Shown one piece after another: positions 5,810 through 6,106 of a stretch of DNA of 6,106 nucleotides. The DNA lies in contig QMMS01000275.1 of NCBI GenBank assembly GCA_003647375.1, positions 1 to 6,106 of the forward strand, written 5' to 3'. The translations under genes and the position numbers were made by a program. The notes under the pieces were generated by a model. That model ran no database searches. It was given only the letters and a program-made list of their open reading frames with translations, and was not told where the DNA came from. This DNA comes from Deltaproteobacteria bacterium. GTDB lineage: Bacteria > Desulfobacterota > Desulfobacteria > Desulfobacterales > B30-G6. Each line of letters opens with the position of its first letter. Position 1 is the stretch's first letter.

Positions 5810-6106
5810 GTGTTAAAAAACTGGTCCAGACGAAGAGTGACGTCCGCTTTTCATACGTTTTGGATGCTGGCCTTGGTTCTAGGGATTATTTCGGTTGCTG
5901 CGGCCGTTATCGACGATCGATCTATTACACGGCTGGTAACGGATTTTATGACCCTTTGCGTTCTCGTGATTGCCTTGCAGTCCTTTATCGGCAATTCCGG
6001 CATCATATCCTTCGGGCACGTGGCCTTTTTCGGTATCGGCGCCTACTCCGCTGCCCTTCTTACCATTACACCCAAGATCAAGGCGATCGCACTACCGGCA
6101 CTCCCG
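5810..6106 (+). CDS. livM: Branched-chain-type ABC transporter permease LivM (3' truncated)
   Basis: The first 99 codons of the second permease; the frame is open to the last base of the window. It starts at GTG two bases after the livH stop, with AGGGAG at ideal distance. A basic N-terminus (KNWSRRR) leads into a first membrane segment at about residues 17-34, and then the LivM hallmark GNSGIISFGHVAFFGIGAYS (61-80; family pattern GxxGxxSxGHxxFxxxGAY) in the next segments. It should pair with LivH in the inner membrane. No LivG-type ATPase has yet appeared, so it may follow as a separate gene or be fused to the C-terminus of this protein, as in some bacteria. Confidence 0.88.
   Translation, partial: MLKNWSRRRVTSAFHTFWMLALVLGIISVAAAVIDDRSITRLVTDFMTLCVLVIALQSFIGNSGIISFGHVAFFGIGAYSAALLTITPKIKAIALPALP

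Noticed and set aside
5808..5816. ATG at 5808 as a start for the gene after livH
   Set aside because: It reads Met-Cys-stop. The LivM frame starts at GTG 5810 behind AGGGAG.
1..6106. tRNA, rRNA, CRISPR array or insertion sequence
   Set aside because: No cloverleaf, spaced repeat array, transposase frame or terminal inverted repeat was found; the window is filled by metabolic and transport genes.

Overview
The window reads as one strand of a bacterial catabolic or transport locus. Every gene I can support is on the + strand, and the genes are tightly packed. Base composition is balanced by eye. The proteins look proteobacterial, and the style (GTG and TTG starts behind good ribosome sites, several adjacent branched-chain-type transport genes) would suit a deltaproteobacterium such as a Desulfobacterales member. 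That placement is an inference from general feel, not from a marker gene.

Layout: (1) positions 1-212 hold the C-terminal end of a glutamine synthetase family enzyme, cut by the window edge. (2) 326-1507 encodes a metal-dependent amidohydrolase of the type fused to glutamine synthetase in fungal FluG and plant NodGS proteins. (3) About 1521-2672 encodes an M20 metallopeptidase close to glutamate carboxypeptidase (CPG2), with all expected zinc ligands. (4) A 108-base gap carries a strong stem-loop across the M20 stop codon, a possible operator dyad and a weak promoter candidate. (5) 2781-3926 encodes a secreted solute-binding protein of the LivK/LivJ class. (6) A 283-base gap, rich in inverted repeats, separates it from (7) a LivF-type ATPase (4210-4923), which overlaps by ATGA with (8) a LivH-type permease (4920-5807). 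(9) The first 99 codons of a LivM-type permease begin at a GTG at 5810 and run off the window end.

How they may work together: the binding protein, LivF, LivH and LivM are parts of one branched-chain-amino-acid-type (HAAT) ABC importer. A LivG-type ATPase is still missing and should lie to the right, alone or fused to LivM. The three enzymes upstream share a glutamate/gamma-glutamyl theme: a glutamine-synthetase-type ligase that could attach glutamate to an amine, an amidohydrolase, and a carboxypeptidase-type enzyme that removes glutamate from N-acyl conjugates. The most interesting reading is a gene set that imports an amine or amino-acid-like compound and processes it through a glutamyl conjugate. 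The enzyme families are well supported by motifs; the pathway and substrate are hypotheses.
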